A stretch of 64,000 nucleotides of DNA from Bacteroidota bacterium. Lineage in GTDB: Bacteria > Bacteroidota > Bacteroidia > Bacteroidales > F082. The DNA lies in the NCBI GenBank assembly GCA_023396415.1, contig JAEWWJ010000024.1, positions 1-64,000 of the forward strand. The letters run 5' to 3'. Shown in pieces: positions 27,888-36,049 of this stretch. The position numbers were made by a program, and so were the translations under genes. The notes beneath the pieces were generated by a model. That model saw nothing but the letters and a program-made list of their open reading frames with translations. It made no database searches and had not been told where the DNA came from. The number at the start of each line of letters is the position of its first letter. Position 1 is the stretch's first letter.

Positions 27888-29225
27888 TTAAACAATACCT
27901 TGGTCAATCATGGCGCTGGCCACTTTGAGGAATCCGGCAATGTTAGCACCTTTTACGTAATCAATATAACCATCCTCGCGTGTTCCGTGTTTCACACAAG
28001 CTGCATGGATGTTGCGCATAATTTGATGGAGTTTTTCGTCCACTTCTTCGCGGCTCCAGCTGTATTTGAGGGCATTTTGCGACATTTCGAGGCCCGAGGT
28101 TGAAACACCACCGGCGTTAACAGCTTTTCCTGGGGCAAACATAATTTTATGACGGAGGAAAATTTCGATGGCTTCGGGAGTACAAGGCATATTTGCACCT
28201 TCGGCAACACACCAGCAACCATTCGCCATAAGATTTTCTGCGTCGGCTTTGCCCAATTCATTTTGGGTAGCGCAAGGCATTGCCACATCACATTTCACTT
28301 CCCACGGACGTTTTCCGGCAACAAAAGTTGCACCGGGGAACTCAAGCGCATAAGGTTTAACGATGTCTTGGTTAGAGGCACGCAGTTCTAACATATATTT
28401 GATTTTATCTCCGCTAATTCCGTCTGGATCATAGATGTATCCATCAGGACCTGAAATGGTTACTACTGTAGCACCCAATTCATTGGCTTTAGTAACAGCA
28501 CCCCAAGCTACGTTTCCGAAGCCTGAAATGGCCACTCTTTTGCCTTTTAGCGAATCGTTTTTGGTTGCCAACATTTCGTGTACGAAATAAACGGCACCAA
28601 ACCCGGTGGCTTCGGGACGAATAAGTGAACCTCCCCAATTGAGACCTTTGCCGGTGAAAACACCCACGTGCTCCATGGTAAGTTTCTTGTACATGCCGAA
28701 CATATAACCAATTTCTTTACCGCCAACTCCGATATCACCGGCAGGAACGTCGGTTTCTGGTCCGATCATACGCCATAACTCAAGCATAAAGCTTTGGCAA
28801 AAACGCATGATTTCAGCGTCTGATTTTCCTTTGGCATCGAAATCGGAACCACCTTTACCGCCTCCCATAGGAAGGGTGGTGAGACTGTTTTTGAAGATTT
28901 GCTCAAAACCGAGGAACTTTAAGATGCTGAGGTTCACGCTGGGGTGAAATCTAATGCCGCCTTTGTAAGGTCCGATGGCGTTATTGAACTGAACCCTGTA
29001 GCCAAGGTTTACGTGAACTTTACCATTGTCATCAACCCATGGCACCTTAAAGGTAAGTACCCTATCAGGTTCGATAATGCGTTGGATAATTCCTTTTGCT
29101 TCAATCTGTGGGTTCTGGTCAACAACTTCTCCAATTGATTCCAGCACTTCATGCACAGCTTGTAAGTACTCTACTTCACCCGGATGTTTTTTTTCCAGGT
29201 CGTTCATAATTTTTTCCAGATTCAT
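27888..29225 (-). CDS. gdhA: Glutamate dehydrogenase (NADP-type)
   Basis: This 445-residue hexameric-type GDH forms glutamate from 2-oxoglutarate, ammonia and NAD(P)H. The substrate site YKGGIRFHPSVN and the catalytic segment PMGGGKGGSDFD (Lys124) are intact, and the dinucleotide fold shows ISGFGNVAWGA. Length and motifs match the biosynthetic NADP-linked family (E. coli GdhA). It faces away from the trp operon, sharing a 496-base divergent region that contains its own promoter (29299-29331). Confidence 0.96.
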   Translation of the reverse strand: MNLEKIMNDLEKKHPGEVEYLQAVHEVLESIGEVVDQNPQIEAKGIIQRIIEPDRVLTFKVPWVDDNGKVHVNLGYRVQFNNAIGPYKGGIRFHPSVNLSILKFLGFEQIFKNSLTTLPMGGGKGGSDFDAKGKSDAEIMRFCQSFMLELWRMIGPETDVPAGDIGVGGKEIGYMFGMYKKLTMEHVGVFTGKGLNWGGSLIRPEATGFGAVYFVHEMLATKNDSLKGKRVAISGFGNVAWGAVTKANELGATVVTISGPDGYIYDPDGISGDKIKYMLELRASNQDIVKPYALEFPGATFVAGKRPWEVKCDVAMPCATQNELGKADAENLMANGCWCVAEGANMPCTPEAIEIFLRHKIMFAPGKAVNAGGVSTSGLEMSQNALKYSWSREEVDEKLHQIMRNIHAACVKHGTREDGYIDYVKGANIAGFLKVASAMIDQGIV

Positions 29226-29298
29226 GGTCTAGGATTTAATGTTTATGCTTTCAAAAAATAGTTTGTGAACTTATAACATTGTTAATTCCTTAACAGTG

Positions 29299-29331
29299 CA
29301 AAATTAGTACTTTTAAATCAATTTAAACAAA
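29299..29331 (-). promoter_or_regulatory. Promoter of gdhA
   Basis: On the minus strand TTTG (29331-29328), 21 bases, TAATTTTG (29306-29299), giving a leader of ~65 bases. The stretch 29332-29542 is A/T-rich and shows nothing further. Confidence 0.5.
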
Positions 29332-29542
29332 ATAAAAAGAGGAATTTTCGCCTATAAAGGCAAAGTGTATTCAGTCTAAATAAGAAAAATGCAACCGTTT
29401 GTGTTAAAGATGTAGGCCACTACTGAAAACCCACAATTTTAACCTCCATTTTTAACAAAAAGTACAGGCATCACAATTTCAAAGAACAATTTCGATTTGA
29501 AGAAAAAATTGCGGTATAATGCAATTCGTTTTTAAAAAAAAC

Positions 29543-29550
29543 TATTTTTG
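29543..29550 (+). promoter_or_regulatory. -7 box of the trp operon promoter
   Basis: TATTTTTG lies 31 bases before the leader-peptide ATG. No good -33 box is present at 19-21 bases, which may mean activator dependence or simply a weak promoter. Confidence 0.5.
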
Positions 29551-29581
29551 CAGCGCGTTCAACAAAAGAAACGCAACATCT

Positions 29582-29638
29582 ATGATACAAATTACAAACA
29601 ATTGGTGGTGGCATCCTTTATCAACTCTAACAAGCTGA
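29582..29638 (+). CDS. trpL: trp operon leader peptide with three tandem Trp codons
   Basis: This 18-codon open frame, MIQITNNWWWHPLSTLTS, has three consecutive TGG codons (29603-29611) and is followed within 30 bases by a terminator hairpin in front of trpE. Trp is normally ~1% of codons, so WWW in a short frame at this spot is a strong sign of ribosome-mediated attenuation, as in enterobacterial trpL. When charged tRNA-Trp is scarce, the ribosome would stall on the TGG run and prevent the terminator. It is probably made only as a sensor and then degraded. No homology is claimed; the call rests on position and codon content. Confidence 0.88.
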   Translation: MIQITNNWWWHPLSTLTS

Positions 29639-29702
29639 TGAATTGATGTGACCATATATAACTTAAGAAAAAGGTCTGTCGTTCGCGGCAGGCCTTTTTT
29701 TG
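29606..29702 (+). promoter_or_regulatory. trp attenuator: competing hairpins
   Basis: Segment 1 (29606-29615, in the Trp codons) can pair with segment 2 (29645-29654): TGGT/ACCA and CATC/GATG around a 2x2 mismatch. Segment 2 also holds GACC (29650-29653), which can instead pair with GGTC (29673-29676), the 5' arm of the terminator. A stalled ribosome would cover segment 1 and free segment 2 for that antiterminator pairing. A ribosome that reaches the stop codon at 29636 would cover segment 2 and let the terminator form. The antiterminator is short, so this part is less certain than the terminator. Confidence 0.6.
29667..29702 (+). terminator. Terminator of the trp attenuator
   Basis: A 10-bp stem (29671-29680 with 29687-29696, two G-U pairs, 6-base loop GTTCGC) is followed by seven T. 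It sits 20 bases before the trpE ATG. Confidence 0.88.
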
Positions 29703-29721
29703 TTGAAGAAAAAATAAAAAT

Positions 29722-31113
29722 ATGAAATTAAAAATCCAACGACTTGCAAGCTCCGGCGACCTACACACCCCCGTAGGCTTGTTTCTCGCCCTCCGCGACC
29801 TTTATCCCGGCGCCATACTGTTAGAAAGTTCCGACTACCATTCGGCGGGCAACAGCTCATCATACATTTGCCTGCAACCGCTGAGCAGTATTGTCATTCA
29901 CCATGAAAAGATAGATATAAAAGAAAATAGCCAAACCATTTTTTCAGCTCAACTCAGCACAGCCAATGTACCCAAAATACTCAGCAGCTACTTAGAATCA
30001 TTTCAGCAAGAGGGTATTACAAACGGTGATGGCATCTATGGTTACATCAGCTATGATGCAGTAAGACACTTTGAAGATATTGACCTGAACAAAAGGATGG
30101 ATTCCAATTATGAACATCCTGAACTCATTTTTAGCGCTTTTAGATTTGTGATTCACCTGAACCATTTCAACGACACGATGAACATTACCGAGTATCGTCC
30201 GGAGGAAGAAAAGACAGAGCTGCCGAAGCTTTTGGCGCATATTCGGCAGCGCCCGACACCACTTTTTCCCTTTCAAACAACCGGTAACACGCAATCGAAC
30301 CTCACTGATGAACAATTTCTGGAAATGATTCGAAAAGCGAAGACCCATTGCAGACGCGGCGATGTTTTTCAGGTGGTGCTTTCGCGACAATTTTCAGTCG
30401 GTTTCAAAGGTGATGATGTTAATGTATATCGCGCCTTGCGACGCATCAACCCATCTCCTTACCTGTATTATTTCGACTATGGCAGCTTCCGGATTTTCGG
30501 TTCATCGCCCGAAAGCCAGATAAAAATCAAAGACGGCATCGCATCGCTCAATCCCATTGCGGGAACCTACCGACGCAGCGACAACGACAAGGCCGACGAA
30601 GCCTTGGCAGAGCAGCTTTCACTTGATCCTAAAGAAAATGCAGAACACGCCATGCTTGTTGACCTTGCCCGAAACGACTTGAGCCGCGGCTGCCGCTCTG
30701 TGGAAGTGGCAACTTACAAAGAAGTGCAGTTTTTTAGCCATGTCATTCATCTTGTTTCAAAAGTTACAGGCGAGATGAAAGACTCGCGAGAGGTTATGCG
30801 CAGCATCACCGATACCTTTCCGGCAGGAACCTTGTCAGGCGCCCCCAAGCACAGGGCCATGCAAATTATTGATGCACTTGAGCCGCAAAGTCGGGGTTTT
30901 TATGGCGGTGCAGTAGGTTTCATCAGCTTTAGCGGACAAGTGAATTTGGCCATCCTCATCCGGTCTTTCCTCAGCAAAAACAACCGGCTTTTTTTTCAGG
31001 CCGGAGCGGGAATCGTGGATGCCTCCAATATTGAAAGCGAGTTGCAAGAAGTCAATAACAAATTGACTGCTTTGCATAAAGCCATCCTTGAAGCCAAAAC
31101 CTCACAGCAATAA
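29722..31113 (+). CDS. trpE: Anthranilate synthase component I
   Basis: This 463-residue chorismate-using enzyme makes anthranilate with glutamine-derived ammonia supplied by TrpG, the first committed step of Trp synthesis. The Trp feedback-binding motif LLES is at residues 33-36. The chorismate-binding domain has FGSSPE, NPIAGTYRRS, ENAEHAMLVDLARNDL, TFPAGTLSGAPK and GFYGGAVGF, all standard. It is therefore probably inhibited by Trp as well as attenuated. It is the first structural gene of trpEGDCFBA; TrpG starts 10 bases after its stop. Confidence 0.97.
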   Translation: MKLKIQRLASSGDLHTPVGLFLALRDLYPGAILLESSDYHSAGNSSSYICLQPLSSIVIHHEKIDIKENSQTIFSAQLSTANVPKILSSYLESFQQEGITNGDGIYGYISYDAVRHFEDIDLNKRMDSNYEHPELIFSAFRFVIHLNHFNDTMNITEYRPEEEKTELPKLLAHIRQRPTPLFPFQTTGNTQSNLTDEQFLEMIRKAKTHCRRGDVFQVVLSRQFSVGFKGDDVNVYRALRRINPSPYLYYFDYGSFRIFGSSPESQIKIKDGIASLNPIAGTYRRSDNDKADEALAEQLSLDPKENAEHAMLVDLARNDLSRGCRSVEVATYKEVQFFSHVIHLVSKVTGEMKDSREVMRSITDTFPAGTLSGAPKHRAMQIIDALEPQSRGFYGGAVGFISFSGQVNLAILIRSFLSKNNRLFFQAGAGIVDASNIESELQEVNNKLTALHKAILEAKTSQQ

Positions 31114-31123
31114 CAGTTACAAA

Positions 31124-31693
31124 ATGAAGATATTAGTATTTGACAACTACGACTCTTTTACCTTTAATTTGGTGCACATCATTGAAAAGCACACCAATAA
31201 CAAGGTGGATATTTTCCGAAATGACAAGATTGACATTGAAGCTATTGCTGTTTACGACAAAATCTTGCTTTCACCGGGTCCGGGCCTTCCGTCAGAGTCG
31301 GGAATATTGCTCGATGTGATTCGAAATTACGCGGCTCAAAAAAGCATTTTCGGCGTCTGTTTGGGTCTTCAGGCCATGGCCGAAGCTTTTGGCGGCAGCC
31401 TGATCAACCTCGATAATGTGTATCATGGAGTAGCCACAAAAGTGAGAATTATTGAACCTTCGGCCCCTATTTTTCAAAATATTCCAACTGAGTTTTCAGC
31501 CGGAAGGTATCACTCCTGGGTGGCTTCAAAAGAAACCCTTCCCGACTGTTTTCAGATCACGGCCGAGAGCGACGACGGATTGATTATGGCATTGCAGCAC
31601 AAGACTTTCGACCTCAGTGCGGTGCAGTTTCACCCCGAATCTATTCTTACCCCTGAAGGCGAAAAAATGATTGTTAACTGGTTAAAAAACTAA
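31124..31693 (+). CDS. trpG: Anthranilate synthase component II (glutamine amidotransferase)
   Basis: This 189-residue class I amidotransferase provides ammonia to TrpE. The nucleophile Cys79 lies in FGVCLGLQAM, with the His-Glu pair in VQFHPESI. The glycine motif SPGPGLP and the N-terminus ILVFDNYDSFTFN are typical of TrpG/PabA. I use the ATG at 31124, because the upstream Met at 31088 is inside trpE. It may also serve folate synthesis, since no pabA is seen here. It is followed after 2 bases by trpD, so it is tightly coupled. Confidence 0.96.
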   Translation: MKILVFDNYDSFTFNLVHIIEKHTNNKVDIFRNDKIDIEAIAVYDKILLSPGPGLPSESGILLDVIRNYAAQKSIFGVCLGLQAMAEAFGGSLINLDNVYHGVATKVRIIEPSAPIFQNIPTEFSAGRYHSWVASKETLPDCFQITAESDDGLIMALQHKTFDLSAVQFHPESILTPEGEKMIVNWLKN

Positions 31694-31695
31694 AA

Positions 31696-32685
31696 ATGAA
31701 AAAATTATTCGAAGCCTTATATCACCATCAATTGCTGGATTACACGGATGCCAAAGACATCCTGATGCGTATCGCGCAAGGCGATTTTAATCCATCGCAA
31801 ATTGCCTCCTTTCTCACCGTTTTTATGATGCGCGGGGTTACCGTTCAAGAACTCAGTGGCTTTCGCGACGCGCTGATGGAACTTTGTTTGCCCATTACTT
31901 TTGGAGGCATAGAAACCATTGACCTCTGCGGAACGGGCGGCGACGAAAAGAACACCTTTAATATATCCACTTTAGCTTCTTTTGTAGTGGCCGGTGCCGG
32001 ACTGCATGTCGCTAAACATGGCAACTACGGCGTTTCGAGCGTGAGCGGTTCATCCAACGTGTTGGAACATCTCGGTTACCGCTTTAAAAACGACCAACAG
32101 GCACTTGAAAAAGAACTGATAGCAACAGGCATCTGTTTTATGCACGCACCACTTTTCCATCCGGCCATGAAAACGGTTGCCCCTATTAGGAAAGAATTGG
32201 GTGTGAAAACCTTTTTCAATATGCTTGGGCCTATGGTCAACCCTTCACGACCCAGCCACCAAATGGTAGGCGTTTTCAACATGGAGTTGGCACGAATGTA
32301 CCACTATATTTTTCAGCAATCCAGCATGAAATACAGCATCATTTATGGCTTGGATGGCTATGACGAATGTTCGTTGACCTCGGGCACACGCTTACTGACA
32401 GACCAAGGCGAGTTGTTGGTTGAACCCGAAGATTTTGGCTTGAACCGTCTCCATTTCAGTGAGATATCCGGAGGAGAGAACATTAAACGTAACGCTTCTA
32501 TTTTTATGAACGTTTTAGAAAATAAAGGCAGTTCAGCCCACCAACAAGTAGTCATCGCCAATGCGGCGTTGGCTTTGCAATGCACATTTGATGAACCTCT
32601 TACAACTTCAGTAGCACGCGCCTCCGAGTCACTTTCCTCCGGTAAAGCATTACAAGTTTTTAAAAAATTAATTTCATTACAATGA
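31696..32685 (+). CDS. trpD: Anthranilate phosphoribosyltransferase
   Basis: This 329-residue enzyme transfers phosphoribose from PRPP to anthranilate. The PRPP/Mg loop CGTGGDEKNTFNIST is intact, as are KHGNYGVSSVSGSSNVLE (anthranilate and PRPP contacts), the FFNMLGPMVNPSRP signature and YDECSL (Mg-binding acidic residues). The length is typical. Its stop overlaps the trpC start by 4 bases. Confidence 0.96.
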   Translation: MKKLFEALYHHQLLDYTDAKDILMRIAQGDFNPSQIASFLTVFMMRGVTVQELSGFRDALMELCLPITFGGIETIDLCGTGGDEKNTFNISTLASFVVAGAGLHVAKHGNYGVSSVSGSSNVLEHLGYRFKNDQQALEKELIATGICFMHAPLFHPAMKTVAPIRKELGVKTFFNMLGPMVNPSRPSHQMVGVFNMELARMYHYIFQQSSMKYSIIYGLDGYDECSLTSGTRLLTDQGELLVEPEDFGLNRLHFSEISGGENIKRNASIFMNVLENKGSSAHQQVVIANAALALQCTFDEPLTTSVARASESLSSGKALQVFKKLISLQ

Positions 32686-33485
32686 TACCCTCACAATTGG
32701 AAAAAATCGTGGAGCACAAACGACACGAAATCAAAGAAAAGAAAAGCCTATATCCCGAAAAGCTTTTGCAAAAAAGCATCTTTTTTGAGACGACCACCGT
32801 TTCGTTAAAAAAATACCTTTTGCGCAACGATTTGAACGGCATCATCGCTGAGTTCAAACGAAAATCACCTTCGCGCGGCATGATCAACGAGTACGCTTCT
32901 GTCGAGACGACCACGCTGGGTTATATGCAGGCCGGAGCTTCTGCGCTTTCGGTGTTGACAGACAATAAGTTTTTTGGCGGCAGCAACGAAGACCTTAGTT
33001 TAGCAAGAAAGTTCAACTTTTGCCCTATCCTCAGAAAAGACTTCATTATTGACCCATACCAGATAATTGAAGCCAAATCCATTGGTGCCGATGCCATTCT
33101 TTTGATCGCAACTCTGCTCACAAAAGCTGAAATCATCGCCTTTTCAGAGCTGGCCCATTCGTTGGGTTTGGAAGTGTTGTTAGAGCTGCACAATGAAGAA
33201 GAAATGGATAAAATCACCACATCCGAACTGATTGTGGGAGTCAACAACAGAAATTTACACACCATGACCACCGACATAGAAACTTCTATTCGGATGGCTG
33301 AAATCCTTCCAAGCGAGTTGGTTAAAGTAGCAGAAAGCGGTTTAAGAGACGCACAAACCATTCAGCTTTTGAAAGAAAAAGGATACCAAGGATTTCTGAT
33401 TGGGGAATATTTTATGCATCATGCCCGTCCCGAAAAGGCTTGCAAAAAGCTCATTCAAAACCTGAGAACCCTTGTACCATGCTAA
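32682..33485 (+). CDS. trpC: Indole-3-glycerol-phosphate synthase
   Basis: This 267-residue TIM-barrel enzyme closes the indole ring. The catalytic Lys lies in IIAEFKRKSPSRG, the second Lys in ILRKDFI, the Glu in LLELHNEEE, and the Asn-Arg pair in VGVNNRNLHT. It is monofunctional, not fused to TrpF as in E. coli. It overlaps trpD by 4 bases and trpF by 7. Confidence 0.96.
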   Translation: MIPSQLEKIVEHKRHEIKEKKSLYPEKLLQKSIFFETTTVSLKKYLLRNDLNGIIAEFKRKSPSRGMINEYASVETTTLGYMQAGASALSVLTDNKFFGGSNEDLSLARKFNFCPILRKDFIIDPYQIIEAKSIGADAILLIATLLTKAEIIAFSELAHSLGLEVLLELHNEEEMDKITTSELIVGVNNRNLHTMTTDIETSIRMAEILPSELVKVAESGLRDAQTIQLLKEKGYQGFLIGEYFMHHARPEKACKKLIQNLRTLVPC

Positions 33486-34111
33486 AAATTAAAGTTTGTG
33501 GTATGCTTGATACAGAAAACATTACAACAGTTTCCTGTTTGCTGCCCGACATTATGGGCTTCATCTTTTACCCGCCCTCGGCAAGATATGTGGGCGAAAA
33601 CTTTGTTGCTTCAATCGCAAAAGGGATTCAAAAAGCAGGTGTTTTCGTGAATGTATCCTTGAACGAATTGGAAGCCGTCGCCGAACGCAACCTGCTCGAC
33701 GTCGTTCAGCTTCATGGCGATGAAACGCCCGAGTATTGCAAGGCACTTCAAGATTCAGGTTACCAAGTGTGGAAGGTTTTCGCAGTTGGCGACACGATGA
33801 ACCATCAAAAAATGGAAAAATACTTGCCTTTTATCGATGCTTTTTTGTTCGACAGCCTTTCGCCCGAGCGAGGCGGATCGGGTAAACGCTTCGACTGGCA
33901 GTTACTTTATGACTATCCATTTGAGCATCCTTTTTACCTCAGCGGAGGCATTGGCCCTGAAGATGTACAAACAATTTTAAAACTACAAATCCCTTATTTA
34001 GAAGGCATTGACCTCAACAGTCGTTTTGAAACTTCAGCCGGAATCAAAAACATTCAAACCCTCAAAATATTCATTGATGAAATACGAAGCACATCCCTAT
34101 CAAGTCAATAA
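33479..34111 (+). CDS. trpF: Phosphoribosylanthranilate isomerase
   Basis: This 210-residue TIM-barrel isomerase converts PRA to CdRP. The catalytic Cys7 lies in IKVCGM and the general-acid Asp in FDSLSPERGGSG; GFIFYPPSARYV and VQLHGDETPEYC are further signatures. The start is ATG 33479, which overlaps the trpC stop. Its 3' end overlaps trpB by 35 bases, an unusually long overlap for this operon. Confidence 0.95.
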   Translation: MLKIKVCGMLDTENITTVSCLLPDIMGFIFYPPSARYVGENFVASIAKGIQKAGVFVNVSLNELEAVAERNLLDVVQLHGDETPEYCKALQDSGYQVWKVFAVGDTMNHQKMEKYLPFIDAFLFDSLSPERGGSGKRFDWQLLYDYPFEHPFYLSGGIGPEDVQTILKLQIPYLEGIDLNSRFETSAGIKNIQTLKIFIDEIRSTSLSSQ

Positions 34112-35279
34112 AGATGGATTTTACGGCGAATTTGGGGGTGCATTTATCCCTGAAATGCTCCACCTTAACGTCAAGCAATTGCAAGACACCTATCTTGAAA
34201 TTTTGGCGCAACCCGGGTTTCAAGCTGAGTTTACACGCTTGCTGCATGATTATGTGGGTCGTCCATCGCCCTTGTTCGAGGCCGCCAATTTGTCGCAACG
34301 CTATGGTGCCCGTATCTTTTTGAAACGCGAAGACCTCAACCACACCGGTGCCCACAAAATCAACAATACCATTGGTCAAGTGCTGATGGCCAAACATCTT
34401 GGAAAAAAACGCATCATAGCCGAAACCGGTGCCGGACAACATGGCGTGGCCACGGCTACCGTTTGCGCCCTCATGCAGTTGGAATGTGTAGTGTATATGG
34501 GTGCCGTTGACATGAAACGTCAAGCTCCCAATGTGGTTAGGATGAAGATGTTAGGCGCTAATGTTATTCCGGCAACAAGCGGTAGCCAAACCTTAAAAGA
34601 TGCCACCAACGAAGCCATCCGCGATTGGATCAACCATCCCGATGATACCCATTATATTATAGGATCGGTGGTTGGACCGCATCCCTATCCCGATTTGGTG
34701 GCGCGGCTGCAATCGGTGATTTCAGAAGAAATCACGCATCAGCTGTTCACCCAAACAGGAAAAAGCCAGCCCAACTACGTGATCGCCAGTGTTGGAGGCG
34801 GAAGCAATGCCGCCGGTGCTTTCTATCATTTTCTGGATCAGCCCGAGGTTCAACTTATTGGAGTTGAGGCCGCCGGACAAGGCCTCCACAGCGGCAAGAC
34901 CGCGGCCTCCTTGGTGATGGGCCGCAAAGGCATCATCCACGGCTGTATGACCCTGCTGATGCAAACCGACGACGGACAAATTACCGAGCCTCATTCGATC
35001 TCCGCCGGTCTTGATTATCCCGGCATCGGACCTTTGCACGCCCACCTTTTTAAAAGTAAAAGAGCTCAATTTGTGAGTGTTACGGACGATGAATCCTTAG
35101 CGGCAGCCTTTGAACTGGCCTCCATTGAAGGTATTATACCCGCGCTCGAAAGCGCACATGCTTTGGCAGCTTTGCAAAAAATAAAATTCAATAATGATGA
35201 CATTGTGGTTGTGAACCTCTCAGGCAGAGGCGACAAAGACATGGCCACTTACCAACAAAAATTCGCATCACATGAGTAG
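34077..35279 (+). CDS. trpB: Tryptophan synthase beta subunit
   Basis: This 400-residue PLP enzyme joins indole and serine. The Schiff-base Lys94 is in NHTGAHKINNTIGQ, the phosphate loop is GGGSNAAGAF, and the catalytic Glu segment AETGAGQHG is present. It is a canonical TrpB1 type that works with TrpA. ATG 34077 gives the usual start (DGFYGEFGGAFIPE); upstream TTG/GTG options lie within trpF. The 35-base overlap with trpF and the 8-base overlap with trpA imply coupled translation. Confidence 0.97.
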   Translation: MKYEAHPYQVNKDGFYGEFGGAFIPEMLHLNVKQLQDTYLEILAQPGFQAEFTRLLHDYVGRPSPLFEAANLSQRYGARIFLKREDLNHTGAHKINNTIGQVLMAKHLGKKRIIAETGAGQHGVATATVCALMQLECVVYMGAVDMKRQAPNVVRMKMLGANVIPATSGSQTLKDATNEAIRDWINHPDDTHYIIGSVVGPHPYPDLVARLQSVISEEITHQLFTQTGKSQPNYVIASVGGGSNAAGAFYHFLDQPEVQLIGVEAAGQGLHSGKTAASLVMGRKGIIHGCMTLLMQTDDGQITEPHSISAGLDYPGIGPLHAHLFKSKRAQFVSVTDDESLAAAFELASIEGIIPALESAHALAALQKIKFNNDDIVVVNLSGRGDKDMATYQQKFASHE

Positions 35280-36045
35280 ATTACAAGCTCATTTTCAGCA
35301 GAAAACACATCGCAACCTTAATATATACTTCACCGCGGGCTACCCAGATAGAGCCAGCATTGAATCCATCATTTTATTGTTGGAACAAAACGGAGCCGAC
35401 CTGATCGAGATTGGAATGCCCTTTTCAGATCCACTTGCGGATGGGCCGGTGATCCAAAATAGCGGTAAAATTGCCCTAGAAAAAGGCATCACCACCAATG
35501 GTATTTTTGAAGCTCTGAACACTGTTCGGCAAAAAACCAACATTCCACTTGTGATGATGGGATACCTCAACCCTGTGCTTCAGTTCGGCATGGACGCCTT
35601 TCTTGAACGGGCAGCCGCTTGCGGCATAGACGGATTGATTTTGCCCGATCTTCCGCCTCAGGTTTTCGAGAAAGACTATCAGCAATTGTATGCCAAATAT
35701 GGCATTGATCCCATTTTTCTCATTACTCCTCAAACCACAGATGAACGGATGAGGTACCTTGATGGACTCAGTCAAGGATTCCTTTATGCCGTTTCTTCGT
35801 CTTCAACCACAGGTTCCGAAGCTTCGTTCAACACAACGCATCTTGCTTATTTTGAACGACTTCAACAGTTGAAACTGAGAAACCCTATCATGATTGGTTT
35901 TGGAATCTCCAACCAAAAAGCACTTGAAACGGTCTTTTCTTTCACTTCAGGAGCAGTGGTTGGAAGTGCTTTTGTTAAAAATATTCGCGAAAACGAAAAA
36001 GATTATGGTATCAAAAACTTTATGAATCAGCTACTTAACAAATAA
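35272..36045 (+). CDS. trpA: Tryptophan synthase alpha subunit
   Basis: This 257-residue TIM-barrel enzyme releases indole from indole-3-glycerol phosphate. The catalytic Glu46 lies in DLIEIGMPFSDPLADGP, the Asp in LILPDLP, and SSSTTG and GFGIS bind phosphate. It overlaps the trpB stop by 8 bases and is followed 4 bases later by the DAHP synthase gene. Confidence 0.97.
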   Translation: MSRLQAHFQQKTHRNLNIYFTAGYPDRASIESIILLLEQNGADLIEIGMPFSDPLADGPVIQNSGKIALEKGITTNGIFEALNTVRQKTNIPLVMMGYLNPVLQFGMDAFLERAAACGIDGLILPDLPPQVFEKDYQQLYAKYGIDPIFLITPQTTDERMRYLDGLSQGFLYAVSSSSTTGSEASFNTTHLAYFERLQQLKLRNPIMIGFGISNQKALETVFSFTSGAVVGSAFVKNIRENEKDYGIKNFMNQLLNK

Positions 36046-36049
36046 AAAC

